Source: Candidatus Firestonebacteria bacterium RIFOXYA2_FULL_40_8 (lineage in GTDB: Bacteria > Oederibacteriota > D2-FULL-39-29). Taken from it: a stretch of DNA of 6,067 nt. This document shows, piece by piece, positions 1 to 6,047 of the stretch; within the stretch, counting starts at the first letter, position 1, and each line of letters begins with the position of its first letter. The stretch is taken from contig MFGS01000103.1 of NCBI GenBank assembly GCA_001778355.1, forward strand, positions 10,034 through 16,100, given 5' to 3'. A program made the translations under genes and the position numbers. The notes below the pieces were generated by a model. It was not told where the DNA came from. It was given only the letters and a program-made list of their open reading frames with translations, and made no database searches.

Positions 1-20
1 AAATCGCTATTTAAAGATCC

Positions 21-249
21 TAAAAGTGGTCCATGATTAACAAGATTAGCTCTTTTAAGATACGGGTATTATAAGGTGGTAATTAAGATATTGTTAGATA
101 CCAAGCATAAACAGATGAACATGCCTATTTTATCAAGTATAATAGCTATTTAACTCAAATATTTTAAGAGAGGCAAAGAATAACTACTAAATAAGGTAAA
201 ATAGAGAGGATATGAAACGCAAGATAAACCCCTTAAGAAACCACTTTTA
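21..249. repeat. 10-base inverted repeat, arms 21-30 and 240-249
   Basis: TAAAAGTGGT at 21-30 is the exact reverse complement of ACCACTTTTA at 240-249. Pairing can continue by three more base pairs (18-20 with 252-254) across a two-base bulge. The arms enclose about 209 bases. With this base composition I estimate roughly a one in ten chance of such a 10-base match arising at random in the segment, so it is only a weak hint of a structured RNA or element end. Confidence 0.3.
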
Positions 250-332
250 AAGGAACAGCGCCTATAAGATATATTATGTAAACAAATGACGGGGTAAAAG
301 TGAGTCTTCGGAAATATTGGTTTTTAGTCCGT

Positions 333-340
333 CTCCTCCC
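333..340 (-). promoter_or_regulatory. Shine-Dalgarno-like GGGAGGAG without a start codon
   Basis: The minus strand reads GGGAGGAG about 19 bases past the queA stop, a strong match to a ribosome binding site in the direction of the cluster. No ATG, GTG or TTG follows at 4-15 bases. It may be chance in a small GC-rich patch or a remnant of a lost downstream start. Function is not supported. Confidence 0.3.
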
Positions 341-358
341 GGCAGGTTATAACTTCAA

Positions 359-1426
359 TTAACTCAGAAACATAGCGTCGCCATAGCTATAAAACCTGTA
401 TTTTTGCGCTACAGCTTCATTATATGCCTTAAGAATGTACTCTTTACCTCCGAATACACAGGTCATCACCAGGTTTGTGGACTTTGGCAGGTGAAAATTC
501 GTTATAATCGCATCTATTACCTTATATTTGTACCCATCCGTTACAAAGAGCCCTGTCCAGGCCTTACCCGGTGCTATCAGGCCCTTCACAGGGTCAATAC
601 AGGCGGTTTCCAGAGCTCTGGTACTGCTTGTACCTACCGTAATTACACGCCGGCCGGCAAGTTTTGCCTTGTTTATCTTATCGGCAGAAATATCATCTAT
701 CTCGAAATACTCTTTATCCATATGATGATTTTCAATTTCATCGGACTTAATCGGTTTAAATGTACCTTTACCAATATGATGTGTTATTTCGACAAATTCA
801 ACACCAAAATTCTTAAGTTCCTGAATAAGATCCGGCGTAAAGTGCATTCCGGCCGTAGGCGCAGCTATTGACCCGTCAAACCTGGCAAAAACGGTCTGAT
901 AGTCTGTTTTATCCTTATTTTTAAATGCTTTTTCAGTGTTTTTGTCTTTTCTTTTGATGTAAGGAGGCAGGGGTGCGAATCCAATCTCCTTGATTGACTC
1001 TGAAAGAGATTCTCCGGTTGTATCAATGAATTCTATCAAATACTCATCATCTATAAGGCTTTTTATCACGGCAGTAAGCTCTTTTTTCTCGGAAAGGAGG
1101 ACCGTTCCCGGTTCCATTCCTTTTCTTTTTGAAAGAATAACTCTCCAGAGCTCATTACCTGAACCTTCCTTAGAAACCAAAAGAGCATCAATTTTGCCTA
1201 GCGTTTTATCCCTGTAAAGTAATAACTTAGCTGGTACAACCTTAGTATTGTTTATAACTAGCAAATCTCCTGATTTCAGGTAGCTTTTGATGTCATCGAA
1301 GCGACTATGCACAATAGACTGGTCGGTTCTACTGAGAACCATAAGCTTACAGGCGGCTCGAAGTTCTAACGGAGACTGAGCTATTTGTTCTTTTGGAAGG
1401 TGGTAGTCATATGCTGTTACTTTCAT
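359..1426 (-). CDS. queA: tRNA ribosyltransferase-isomerase QueA
   Basis: QueA transfers and isomerises the ribosyl group of S-adenosylmethionine onto 7-aminomethyl-7-deazaguanine in tRNA, giving epoxyqueuosine, the substrate of QueH. At 355 residues it has the usual length. Landmarks run in family order: YDYHLPKEQIAQ (6-17), GDLLVINNTKVVPAKL (53-68), PLPPYIKR (152-159), DYQTVFA (175-181), SIAAPTAGMHFT (186-197), GTFKPI (221-226), GRRVITVGTSSTRALE (258-273), TNFHLPKST (309-317) and YRFYSYGDAMF (343-353). It is somewhat divergent: the usual PxxRDxSRL near the N-terminus is LELRAACKL (20-28), and GLFVTDGYKYK (292-302) replaces the common LFIYPGYxFK. Start by ATGA overlap with spoIID and a weak AGG upstream. 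No intrinsic terminator was found after its TAA, and tgt, its frequent neighbour, is not in the window. Confidence 0.97.
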   Translation of the reverse strand: MKVTAYDYHLPKEQIAQSPLELRAACKLMVLSRTDQSIVHSRFDDIKSYLKSGDLLVINNTKVVPAKLLLYRDKTLGKIDALLVSKEGSGNELWRVILSKRKGMEPGTVLLSEKKELTAVIKSLIDDEYLIEFIDTTGESLSESIKEIGFAPLPPYIKRKDKNTEKAFKNKDKTDYQTVFARFDGSIAAPTAGMHFTPDLIQELKNFGVEFVEITHHIGKGTFKPIKSDEIENHHMDKEYFEIDDISADKINKAKLAGRRVITVGTSSTRALETACIDPVKGLIAPGKAWTGLFVTDGYKYKVIDAIITNFHLPKSTNLVMTCVFGGKEYILKAYNEAVAQKYRFYSYGDAMFLS

Positions 1427-2562
1427 TTTTGACCTATTTCAATCCCGCTATAATACCTTGTAAGTATCCTGCGGTAGTTATTGCCGGCCTTCGCCATACC
1501 ATCAGCGCCATCCTGACACATACCTACTCCGTGTCCCCATCCTTTACCTGTAAAAAGAAGGGATGCTCCTTTAGATCTTACGGAGAATCTGGCACTCTTG
1601 AATTTATCTGAACCAATGGCAAGCCGGAACTCATTTGTAGACATACTTATGCGTCCTTTATCGGTTATTATTGAGATTTGCTTGACTCTTCCGGCCTTGC
1701 TAGTATCTGTTATATCTATATTGCTAATTCTATCCACATCAAAGCCTTTTTTCTTAAGAGAACTGACAATATATGAAGTGTCAATTTCTTCCTTCCAGGA
1801 GGCATGAGGGTAATGCTTGCAGAAAGTACAAGGAACCGCCTGCAGGTAAGGAAGCTTATTCCCGAATACTTCTCTATTATCTTCGGTATAGCCGCCGCAG
1901 TTAGCCGCAAAAGCCGCAAAGATAGGAGCGCCTTTGTATTTCATAATCTCCCCGGAGGTAAGATCAACAGCTTCAATAGAATTAGGATTTTCACTTTCCG
2001 TGCCGCTATAAGCTTGAGATTGCCTCAAGTTGTCAATATCGTACTCTTTTGTCCTTCTTAGCCCTGCCTCATAGTACCCGAACGTCCTGGCAGCCACTGC
2101 CTGGGCCTTTAAAGCCTCTATAGGGCTGCTTCCTGACATTTCCCTGCCTACTACGCCATAAAGATACTCTTCCATTGAAAAATCTTCAACTGCGTTTAAT
2201 TTTCCGTCTGAAATGTAAAATACTAAACTCCCTCGGAATTCATTGCCATTCAGGTGAAATTTATTATTAACCGGAATGATTTTAACTCTGGACCCGTAAG
2301 ATTTGCCCTCTATAACTATAGAATTATTATCAATATCAACATTGAACCCTTTTGGGCCAAAAGAAGCGTCAGATGAACCATCAATTTTAAAAGATCCGTT
2401 GACAACTACATCAACAGAACCGGCATTTTTTACCAATAGAAGACGGATTTGGTCTTTTTTTCCCCTATCACTTCGAATATAAGAAGAACCTCCGCCTGTA
2501 CAACCGGAAAGAACTATTCCCGCCAACGCAATCGAGATTATGTATTTCAATATTTTTTTCAT
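1423..2562 (-). CDS. spoIID: SpoIID/LytB-family lytic transglycosylase lipoprotein
   Basis: Predicted peptidoglycan-cleaving lipoprotein of the SpoIID/LytB family, whose Bacillus and Clostridioides members are lytic transglycosylases acting on denuded glycan. The 379 residues open with a lipoprotein signal peptide: KK at 2-3, a hydrophobic stretch, and lipobox LSGC with C21 as the lipidated cysteine. A region of about 35-120 is probably beta-rich. The SpoIID domain follows, with EEYLYGVVGREM (131-142, E141 at the position of the catalytic glutamate), ALKAQAVAARTFGYYE (150-165), AANCGGYT (219-226), CTFCKHYPHASW (245-256) and the closing GKGWGHGVGMCQDGA (339-353). The CxxCxH and nearby histidine could bind metal, as reported for a clostridial SpoIID. 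No sporulation gene is in view, so a general wall-remodelling role is more likely. The ATG precedes the signal peptide and has no clear Shine-Dalgarno site. Its stop overlaps queA as ATGA. Confidence 0.93.
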   Translation of the reverse strand: MKKILKYIISIALAGIVLSGCTGGGSSYIRSDRGKKDQIRLLLVKNAGSVDVVVNGSFKIDGSSDASFGPKGFNVDIDNNSIVIEGKSYGSRVKIIPVNNKFHLNGNEFRGSLVFYISDGKLNAVEDFSMEEYLYGVVGREMSGSSPIEALKAQAVAARTFGYYEAGLRRTKEYDIDNLRQSQAYSGTESENPNSIEAVDLTSGEIMKYKGAPIFAAFAANCGGYTEDNREVFGNKLPYLQAVPCTFCKHYPHASWKEEIDTSYIVSSLKKKGFDVDRISNIDITDTSKAGRVKQISIITDKGRISMSTNEFRLAIGSDKFKSARFSVRSKGASLLFTGKGWGHGVGMCQDGADGMAKAGNNYRRILTRYYSGIEIGQK

Positions 2563-2577
2563 ATATTTGCTTTAGTA

Positions 2578-2606
2578 AGTATACAAGGGTTCAGTCATTT
2601 CGTCAA
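2578..2606 (-). promoter_or_regulatory. Sigma70-type promoter for spoIID-queA
   Basis: On the minus strand TTGACG (2601-2606, 5 of 6 with TTGACA) is followed after exactly 17 bases by TATACT (2578-2583, 5 of 6 with TATAAT). The -35 box overlaps the queH stop codon, and the remainder lies in the 40-base gap before the spoIID-like gene. A start about 7 bases past the -10 box would fall near 2571, giving a leader of only about 8-10 bases without a Shine-Dalgarno site. The call rests on consensus match, spacing and position; no transcript data are available. Confidence 0.7.
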
Positions 2607-3184
2607 GGCACAAGATTAACACCGGATTGTTTTGCTGACTTGCGCGCTTTTGCGTCCATTTTGCTGTAAATACAGCCGCAGTATTTCTGAACATACAAAC
2701 CGGCATCTTTAATTCTTTTCTTGCTTTCATAATGTTTCTGTTCCCATTCTTTGGAGTCAACAAAGGTAAGCTTGAACTCTTTCTCCAGTTTCGCGCCAAT
2801 CTCTCTTATCTTATCTTTATCCTGAAAAGGACTGGAAAGGAGAGTAGTGCTAAAATGTTTTATCTTATTTTTTTCGGCGGTTACGGCCGTATGATAGAGG
2901 CGCATCTCGTAACATTTAATGCACATCTTCTTCCTGTCAAATCCGACAGCTTTAGATATACAGCCGTGCAGATTGGAATCATATTCGCTTGAGGAAATTG
3001 AAGTTATAGGATTGTTTTTAATAAAATAGTTCAAAGCTTTATGTCTGCTTAAATACTCGTCGTACGGCTGGATATTAGGATTAAAAAAGATACCGCTAAT
3101 CTGATAACCTTTAGAATGGAGATCTTCACGGGGAGCAACCAGGCAGATGGAACAGCAGATATGAAGGGCAACGCTTTTGCTCAT
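2603..3184 (-). CDS. queH: Epoxyqueuosine reductase QueH
   Basis: QueH (formerly DUF208) reduces epoxyqueuosine in tRNA to queuosine, the last step of the pathway, replacing the unrelated cobalamin-dependent QueG. The 193-residue protein carries the family cysteine pattern: C10, C11 and C14 in HICCSIC, C88 and C91 in CIKCYEMR, and C169 and C171 in YCGCIYS. Known QueH enzymes use such cysteines for an Fe-S cluster and a second iron. Other family landmarks are FFNPNIQPYDEY (33-44), typical of the PP-loop-like fold, and FSTTLLSSPFQDKDKI (111-126). An extra cysteine occurs at C75. The ATG overlaps the ruvB stop as ATGA, with CAAGGG 8 bases upstream as a plausible ribosome site. A promoter for the next gene starts at its stop codon. 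The presence of queA two genes further on supports the assignment. Confidence 0.94.
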   Translation of the reverse strand: MSKSVALHICCSICLVAPREDLHSKGYQISGIFFNPNIQPYDEYLSRHKALNYFIKNNPITSISSSEYDSNLHGCISKAVGFDRKKMCIKCYEMRLYHTAVTAEKNKIKHFSTTLLSSPFQDKDKIREIGAKLEKEFKLTFVDSKEWEQKHYESKKRIKDAGLYVQKYCGCIYSKMDAKARKSAKQSGVNLVP

Positions 3185-4212
3185 ATAAGACGCCCTTGAC
3201 TATCCCCCTTCCTCTCGATATTCAAATGCTTATACCCTTCGTCGGTAGCTTTCCTGCCCTGAGGGGTCCTTATAATGAACCCCAGCTGTATCAGGAAGGG
3301 CTCACATACATCTTCAATAGTATCAGCTTCTTCTCCTACGGCAACAGCAATGCTCTCTATACCGACCGGCCCGCCGGAGTAATGTTTTATAATAACTGTC
3401 ATTACGCGCCTGTCTAAACTGTCTAAACCTTTATCATCTATGTCCAATGATGCCAGAGAGGAATCAACCAAAACTTTAGTTATAATTTTGACGTTCTGAA
3501 CCTGTCCGAAATCTCTAACCCGCTTTAAAAGCCGGTTAGCAACCCTTGGAGTACCGCGGCTTCTTCTCGCTATTTCAAGTATGGCATCTTCCTTTATATC
3601 CGCTTTAAGTATACGGGCAGATCTTTTGATTATCTGCGCCAGGTCTTTTGGCGGGTAAAAATCCATCCGGAACGTCATACCAAACCTGTCCCGAAGTGCC
3701 GAAGTAAGCTGTCCGGCTCTGGTAGTTGCGCCAATCAGAGTAAACTTTGGTAAATTGATTCTTATAGTCTTAGCGCTCGGGCCTTTACCGATTATTATAT
3801 CAAGTTTGTAATCTTCCATGGCAGAGTACAGGACTTCTTCAACTATCCGGGGTAACCGGTGTATTTCGTCAATGAAAAGCACCGACCCGGGCTCTACATT
3901 CGTAAGAATTGCCGCAAGATCTCCTGCTCTTTCTATCAAAGGCCCGGAAGTACACCTGATACTAACTTTCATTTCATTTGCTACAATATAAGAAAGTGTT
4001 GTTTTTCCAAGACCCGGAGGTCCATAAAAGAGGACGTGTTCCAAAGGCTCGCTTCTCTGTTTTGAAGCGGTAATGAAAATATTAAGGTTTTCCTTGATTT
4101 TATCCTGACCAATATACTCGGATAATAACTGGGGTCTTAATGAGTTTTCATTATCAATATCTTCTATTGATTTCCTACCGTCTAGGATCTCTTTGCTGTT
4201 GTCTTTCATCAC
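3181..4212 (-). CDS. ruvB: Holliday junction branch migration ATPase RuvB
   Basis: RuvB is the AAA+ hexameric motor that pulls DNA through the RuvA-junction complex. In the 343-residue frame one sees the N-terminal SLRPQLLSEYIGQ (24-36), Walker A GPPGLGKTT (64-72, K70), Walker B VLFIDEIH (111-118, D115), sensor 1 GATTRAG (161-167), the arginine finger R176 in LRDRFG (E. coli R174), sensor 2 R219 in RGTPR (E. coli R217) and a C-terminal winged helix with GGPVGIESIA (280-289) and RTPQGRKAT (315-323). The start is ambiguous by one codon. The minus strand reads GTGATG, so translation can begin at GTG (4212, 4-base overlap with the ruvA stop) or at ATG (4209, 342 residues, 1-base overlap). An AAAGGAA site lies 8 bases from GTG and 11 from ATG. 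The stop overlaps the queH start as ATGA. Confidence 0.98.
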   Translation of the reverse strand: MMKDNSKEILDGRKSIEDIDNENSLRPQLLSEYIGQDKIKENLNIFITASKQRSEPLEHVLFYGPPGLGKTTLSYIVANEMKVSIRCTSGPLIERAGDLAAILTNVEPGSVLFIDEIHRLPRIVEEVLYSAMEDYKLDIIIGKGPSAKTIRINLPKFTLIGATTRAGQLTSALRDRFGMTFRMDFYPPKDLAQIIKRSARILKADIKEDAILEIARRSRGTPRVANRLLKRVRDFGQVQNVKIITKVLVDSSLASLDIDDKGLDSLDRRVMTVIIKHYSGGPVGIESIAVAVGEEADTIEDVCEPFLIQLGFIIRTPQGRKATDEGYKHLNIERKGDSQGRLI

Positions 4213-4796
4213 TTTGAAATTTCCTTTAAAGCCGCTTTTATAACTTCTTCAATGTCAGGTGTTTTATCTTTGAACTTTAGCCTGGCCGCAGATGCAGCAT
4301 TTCTCGCCGCAGTACCGTTAAAACCAAGCCCAACCAGGGCAGAGACTACATCCTGCTCCATCCCTTCATCAACAGAACTCACATAATCTTCGACTTTTTC
4401 ATCCTTAAGCTTGTCTTTTAGCTCTATAACAATACGTCCGGCTATTTTCTTGCCCACCCTTGGAATTGTCTGAAGAAGAGGTGCGTCACCGCTGGCTATT
4501 GCCGATTTTAACCGCTTAAGCTCCATACCTGAAAGTATTGTCAAGGCAACTTTAGGACCAATATCAGATATGCTAATTAACTGAAGGAAAAACGCCTTTT
4601 CTTCCAAACTTAGAAAGCCATAAAGCGCTTGAGATTTATCGGTAACATGGAAGTAAGTGTACACTTTGATATCTTCTCCGGGAGGAGAAATACGTTCAAT
4701 ATTTGGTATCAGGATCTCATAGCCAACTCCATTTACATCAACTATAATCCTGTCCTTGTCTTTTGAATCTATCTTGCCTTTTATAAATCCTATCAT
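4209..4796 (-). CDS. ruvA: Holliday junction branch migration protein RuvA
   Basis: RuvA forms tetramers that hold a Holliday junction open and square and recruit the RuvB motor. The 195-residue protein shows all three domains. An OB fold covers about 1-62 (MIGFIKGKI start, NGVGYEILIP at 22-31, LYGF at 58-61). A middle domain has two helix-hairpin-helix motifs, around SDIGPKVALTILSG (77-90) and IPRVGKKIAGRIVIELKDKL (111-130). A flexible linker leads to a C-terminal RuvB-binding domain (about 147-195, VSALVGLGFN at 151-160). The acidic pin is altered: E. coli R54-E55-D56 corresponds to T52-D53-K54 here, so one acid is retained and the other is a lysine. The ATG overlaps the ruvC TGA as ATGA, and no Shine-Dalgarno site is visible, which points to translational coupling. 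It is followed directly by ruvB, as in most genomes. Confidence 0.97.
   Translation of the reverse strand: MIGFIKGKIDSKDKDRIIVDVNGVGYEILIPNIERISPPGEDIKVYTYFHVTDKSQALYGFLSLEEKAFFLQLISISDIGPKVALTILSGMELKRLKSAIASGDAPLLQTIPRVGKKIAGRIVIELKDKLKDEKVEDYVSSVDEGMEQDVVSALVGLGFNGTAARNAASAARLKFKDKTPDIEEVIKAALKEISK
4221..4227 (-). promoter_or_regulatory. Shine-Dalgarno site of ruvB inside ruvA
   Basis: AAAGGAA on the minus strand lies within the last ruvA codons, 8 bases from a GTG and 11 from an ATG that directly follows it. Its spacing slightly favours the GTG start, while codon preference favours the ATG, so it does not settle the choice. Confidence 0.6.
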
Positions 4797-5284
4797 TGTT
4801 TGTAACTGTTTGATACTCTGGAATTAAAGTGACAAACCGCAATGGCCAGCGCGTCGGCCGCATCATCGGGTTTTGGCATTTCTTTAAGATTAAGCAATGT
4901 TGTAACCATCTTCTGTACCTGCTGTTTTTCCGCTCTACCGTAGCCTACAAGGGCCATCTTGACCTCTAAAGGAGTATATTCACTAACGACTTTCATTCCG
5001 GATCTTACGCAGGAAAGAACGATAACACCTCTTGCCTGGCTTACAACCATTGCCGTTTTAACGTTTTTTGCAAAGAACAACTCTTCAACAGCTACTTCAT
5101 CAGGTTTTTGCTTCTTTATAAGTTTTGAAAGTTCATTAAATAGCTTATTTAATCGTTCAGAGACCGGTATTTTGGGGCTGGTAAGGATACAACCGTAATC
5201 AACCAGACAAAGATTGCTTCCTTTATTCTCAATAAGACCGTACCCTGTTGTGGCAATCCCGGGGTCAATCCCAAGTATCTTCAT
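4793..5284 (-). CDS. ruvC: Holliday junction endonuclease RuvC
   Basis: RuvC is the dimeric, metal-dependent nuclease that makes paired symmetrical nicks to resolve Holliday junctions moved by RuvAB. The protein has 163 residues, slightly under the E. coli length of about 173. The RNase H-like fold signature is complete. The acidic tetrad can be placed at D7 (in GIDPG), E67 (in VEELFFAKN), D141 and D144 (in DDAADALA), matching E. coli D7, E66, D138 and D141. F70 sits where E. coli has the junction-contacting F69. The segment GYGRAEKQQVQKMV (114-127) is also typical. The start overlaps nothing and lies 3 bases after yebC, with a GAGGAAATGAG stretch inside the yebC end and no strong site nearer, so coupling is likely. 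Its last four bases form an ATGA overlap with ruvA. Nothing suggests loss of function. Confidence 0.97.
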   Translation of the reverse strand: MKILGIDPGIATTGYGLIENKGSNLCLVDYGCILTSPKIPVSERLNKLFNELSKLIKKQKPDEVAVEELFFAKNVKTAMVVSQARGVIVLSCVRSGMKVVSEYTPLEVKMALVGYGRAEKQQVQKMVTTLLNLKEMPKPDDAADALAIAVCHFNSRVSNSYKQ

Positions 5285-5287
5285 TTT

Positions 5288-6034
5288 TTACTGAATTTTA
5301 CTCATTTCCTCATCGGAAATATCAAAGTTGGCATATACGTTGCCGACATCGTCGTTATCCTCAAGGTTTTCAAGCAGGGTAAGCATAGACTTTGCCTGCC
5401 CGCCGGCGAGTTTAATGTAGTTTTTAGGAACCATAGTCACTTCAGCTGAATCATATACAATTTTCTTGGCATCTATGCCGGCTTTTACTTTTTCAAAGTT
5501 TTCAGGAGTAGTTAAGACGTCATATTCGTTGTCCATTACCTGCATATCGTCAGCACCCAGATCCAAAACGAGCTCCATCAACGCATCTTCTGTTGCATTA
5601 TCTTTAGGAACCACAATTAAACCCTTTTTATCAAACATCCATGCAACACAACCGCTCTCACCCAAGTTTCCGCCGGATTTTGAGAAGATTGTCCTGATAT
5701 CGGCAGAAGTCCTGTTTTTATTATCCGTAGAAGCAGACACAAGCACCGCAACACCTGCAGGTCCGTATCCTTCATAGGTAGTTTCCTCGTAAGTAGCACC
5801 CTCTAACTCACCTGTACCGCGCTGTATGGCCCTTTTAATGTTGTCATTAGGCATATTAACGGCCTTTGCCTTCAGAACGATAGTTCTTAAATAAGCATTA
5901 GAATCCACACTGCCGCCGCCCTTCTTAGCAGCAATGATCAACTCTCTGATAATCTTAGTGAAAGTTTTACCACGTTTAGCATCTAAATCGCCTTTTTTCC
6001 TTTTTATTGTAGCCCATTTTGAATGTCCCGACAT
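5288..6034 (-). CDS. yebC: YebC/PmpR/TACO1-family protein
   Basis: Cytoplasmic protein of the YebC/TACO1 family, long annotated as a transcriptional regulator (PmpR in Pseudomonas) and more recently linked to relief of ribosome stalling, including at proline-rich stretches. At 248 residues it has the usual family length. Family hallmarks visible are the N-terminal GHSKWATIK (3-11), DAKRGKTFTKIIREL (18-32), a GGG turn (39-41), NMPNDNIKRAI (60-70), TYEGYGPAGVAVLV (86-99), the DNKNRT segment (104-109) and SKSGGNLGESGCVAWMFDKKG (118-138, given as landmarks G121-G122 and W132). The ATG start is supported by an AAGGAG site 7 bases upstream and by the conserved N-terminus beginning at residue 2. It is the first visible gene of the cluster; ruvC starts 3 bases after its TAA. 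yebC next to ruvC is a very common bacterial arrangement. Identity is secure; the molecular role in this organism is not. Confidence 0.97.
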   Translation of the reverse strand: MSGHSKWATIKRKKGDLDAKRGKTFTKIIRELIIAAKKGGGSVDSNAYLRTIVLKAKAVNMPNDNIKRAIQRGTGELEGATYEETTYEGYGPAGVAVLVSASTDNKNRTSADIRTIFSKSGGNLGESGCVAWMFDKKGLIVVPKDNATEDALMELVLDLGADDMQVMDNEYDVLTTPENFEKVKAGIDAKKIVYDSAEVTMVPKNYIKLAGGQAKSMLTLLENLEDNDDVGNVYANFDISDEEMSKIQ

Positions 6035-6041
6035 AAAAACA

Positions 6042-6047
6042 CTCCTT
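6042..6047 (-). promoter_or_regulatory. Shine-Dalgarno site of yebC
   Basis: The minus strand reads AAGGAG seven bases before the yebC ATG. It is the clearest ribosome binding site in the window and fixes the yebC start. Only 20 more bases are visible upstream, too few to call a promoter. Confidence 0.85.

Larger units (their letters stand above)
1..358. other. AT-rich tail with no recognisable gene
   Basis: Below the queA stop, positions 1-300 are about 31% GC by hand count, against roughly 40-45% in the coding lines counted, and the plus strand is A-rich (about 43% A, 27% T). All frames on both strands are broken by frequent stops. The longest frames seen from ATG are about 12-17 codons, for example at plus-strand 33, 115 and 212. 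At the left edge two short plus-strand frames are open until stops at 34-36 and 38-40 and could be the last codons of an incoming gene, which cannot be tested here. I looked for tRNA arms, a preQ1 riboswitch, RNase P, tmRNA and rRNA signatures, CRISPR-like repeats and a GC hairpin with a T run, and found none convincing. TATAAT-like hexamers occur at 138-143 (plus) and 68-73 (minus), but neither has a good -35 box. Confidence 0.7.

Noticed and set aside
85..120. Resemblance to 16S rRNA (TTAGATACC, then TAAACAGATGAAC, and ATGACGGGG near 286)
   Set aside because: The short words recall the 16S 790 and 910 regions, but the spacing is wrong (about 190 rather than 125 bases) and the intervening sequence does not match, so chance in A-rich DNA is more likely.
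138..143. Perfect TATAAT on the plus strand
   Set aside because: No good -35 hexamer lies 16-18 bases upstream (best is TGAACA at 16) and no downstream plus-strand gene exists; such hexamers are expected in AT-rich DNA.
212..250. A 12-codon plus-strand mini-ORF starting at 212 after GAGAGGA
   Set aside because: The purine-rich site is only one or two bases from the ATG, too close to work well, and the peptide has no recognisable feature.
301..358. preQ1 riboswitch or intrinsic terminator near queA
   Set aside because: The GC-rich patch forms only 3-base stems and has no T run on either strand, and the C-rich and A-rich elements of a preQ1 aptamer are not in the right order. No aptamer was seen upstream of queH or spoIID either.
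404..871. A 155-codon plus-strand open frame opposite queA
   Set aside because: It lies wholly opposite the conserved QueA frame, has no recognisable motif or ribosome site and an unusual cysteine- and tyrosine-rich composition typical of a shadow frame.
5466..5777. A 103-codon plus-strand open frame opposite yebC, and other frames opposite ruvC, ruvB, queH and spoIID
   Set aside because: All are antisense to well-conserved family segments, with low-complexity serine- or leucine-rich translations and no supporting start signals.
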